Positions 39,926-40,590 of a stretch of 40,590 nt of DNA are shown piece after piece. This DNA comes from Patescibacteria group bacterium. Lineage in GTDB: Bacteria; Patescibacteriota; Minisyncoccia; UBA6257; JAAZHW01. The position numbers were made by a program, and so were the translations under genes. The notes under the pieces were generated by a model, which saw only the letters and a list, made by a program, of their open reading frames with translations, had not been told where the DNA came from and ran no database searches. The stretch spans positions 1-40,590 of the forward strand of contig JAKLFS010000002.1 of the NCBI GenBank assembly GCA_022711075.1, read 5' to 3'. Each line of letters starts with the position of its first letter. The first letter of the stretch is position 1.

Positions 39926-40459
39926 TTATTTTATTTGACGTTTTTTTGTTAAGTTCGAGCTAATTAAAAATCTTCCCGGCTGGCTTTCTAAGTCAAAGAA
40001 TTCATCCGCCTCTTCTTTGATTTTTGCTGAGGCGCTTCGACCGAAGGCAATGACTTCTACTTGTTTACCTAAGCCGTTCAGATATTCAATTAACGGAACA
40101 AAATCTCCATCGCCAGTTATCAAAACGATCGCATCCACCGAATCTTTCAGACGGATGGCGTCTACGGCCATGCCCACATCCCAATCGGCCTTTTTAAAGC
40201 CGCCGGGATAGACTTGCAGATCTTTCATTCTTAATTCAATGCCGATTTTTTCCAAAGCGTCAAAAAACGAACTTTCGCCTTCGGCGGTTTCACTTTTAAC
40301 GACATAACCGATCGCTCTGATGAGTTTACGGCCGGCCAAAGCGGCCTTTAGAACCTCTTTGAAGTTAACGCGCGCCTGATAAATATTTTTTGCCGAATGA
40401 TAGAGATTCTGAATATCAAAAAAAATCGCTACTCTCTGTTCCTTATGTTTCATTACCAT
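39926..40459 (-). CDS. NYN-domain (LabA/DUF88-type) putative ribonuclease
   Basis: The 177-residue protein fits the NYN/PIN-like fold almost from end to end. It has VAIFFDIQNLYHS at residues 9-21 with the first metal-binding Asp, KADWDVGMAVDAI near 90-102 with the second, and IVLITGDGDFVPLIEYL near 111-127 with the third acidic group. NYN proteins are Mg-dependent nucleases, mostly acting on RNA; a regulatory role is known for LabA in cyanobacteria. It begins 20 bases after rpsO and precedes pnp, which suggests a role in RNA turnover. The ATG at 40459 is used; ATG 40453 is a possible alternative. Confidence 0.85.
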   Translation of the reverse strand: MVMKHKEQRVAIFFDIQNLYHSAKNIYQARVNFKEVLKAALAGRKLIRAIGYVVKSETAEGESSFFDALEKIGIELRMKDLQVYPGGFKKADWDVGMAVDAIRLKDSVDAIVLITGDGDFVPLIEYLNGLGKQVEVIAFGRSASAKIKEEADEFFDLESQPGRFLISSNLTKKRQIK

Positions 40460-40479
40460 ATGTAAATATAAAGCTCCGA

Positions 40480-40590
40480 TTATTTCTTCAGCCCCAATTT
40501 TTTGATTAAGGCGTTATATCGGCGCTTAGAAGTTTTATTTAAATAATCCAAGAGTTTTTTCCTTTTGGATACCATTTTCAATAAACCGCG
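40480..40590 (-). CDS. rpsO: 30S ribosomal protein S15, C-terminal part (5' end outside window)
   Basis: On the minus strand the frame is open from base 40590 to the TAA at 40482-40480. It gives 36 residues beginning RGLLKMVSKRKKLLDYLNK and ending NALIKKLGLKK. This is the conserved C-terminal helix region of S15 (compare RRGLLRMVSQRRKLLDYL in E. coli). S15 binds the central domain of 16S rRNA early in assembly. The start lies beyond the window. rpsO next to pnp is a classical linkage; here the NYN gene lies between them. Confidence 0.95.
   Translation of the reverse strand, partial: RGLLKMVSKRKKLLDYLNKTSKRRYNALIKKLGLKK

Overview
The window looks like part of a small-genome bacterium of the Candidate Phyla Radiation (Patescibacteria), most likely a Parcubacteria-type lineage. 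This is inferred from protein character, because no 16S rRNA is present. The pointers are: aminoacyl-tRNA synthetases trimmed to minimal cores (ValRS 734, AlaRS 607, MetRS 494 residues); an RNA polymerase alpha subunit with no C-terminal domain; an EF-P with a non-canonical modification loop; an orphan type IV coupling-type ATPase ending in a zinc ribbon; a degenerate actin-fold protein paired with a baseplate-J-like membrane protein; very few Shine-Dalgarno sequences; and several promoters so close to start codons that the mRNAs should be leaderless. UGA appears to be a stop, so the code is the standard bacterial one.

Layout. 1-1000: the 3' end of a PurN-like formyltransferase and a PAP2 lipid phosphatase. 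1061-4508 (minus): valS - prsW-like protease - hsp20, one operon driven by a promoter at 4518-4546. 4570-13704 (plus): coupling-type ATPase, efp, then a surface-glycan cluster (flippase, FkbM methyltransferase, three GT4-type and one GT2-type glycosyltransferases). 13710-19010: an AI-2E-type exporter, a convergent small membrane protein, metG, tatD and a GT39-type mannosyltransferase. 19075-19148: tRNA-Lys(UUU). 19188-21421: secD and secF, closed by a strong terminator. 21514-26262: alaS, then the actin-fold/baseplate-J pair. 26362-30227: infA-rpmJ-rpsM-rpsK-rpsD-rpoA-rplQ-rplM-rpsI. 30530-37430: rpoB-rpoC, closed by a bidirectional terminator. 37496-40590 (minus): pnp, a NYN-domain protein and the 3' part of rpsO.

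Functionally the window is mostly core information processing (translation, transcription, RNA decay, Sec export) with one envelope-glycan block. The glycan genes fit a pathway in which nucleotide-sugar glycosyltransferases build a lipid-linked glycan, the flippase turns it over, the PAP2 phosphatase could recycle the lipid carrier, and the GT39 enzyme uses lipid-linked sugar outside the membrane.

The most interesting unexplained structure is intergenic. A 15-bp perfect inverted repeat lies between rpsI and rpoB and overlaps the rpoB -35 box. A related 13-bp inverted repeat, with nested hairpins, lies upstream of pnp. The infA and rpoB promoters share the 9-mer GGGGTTGAC across their -35 boxes, and each abuts a palindrome. 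These could be a family of structured regulatory or mobile palindromes recruited to housekeeping promoters.
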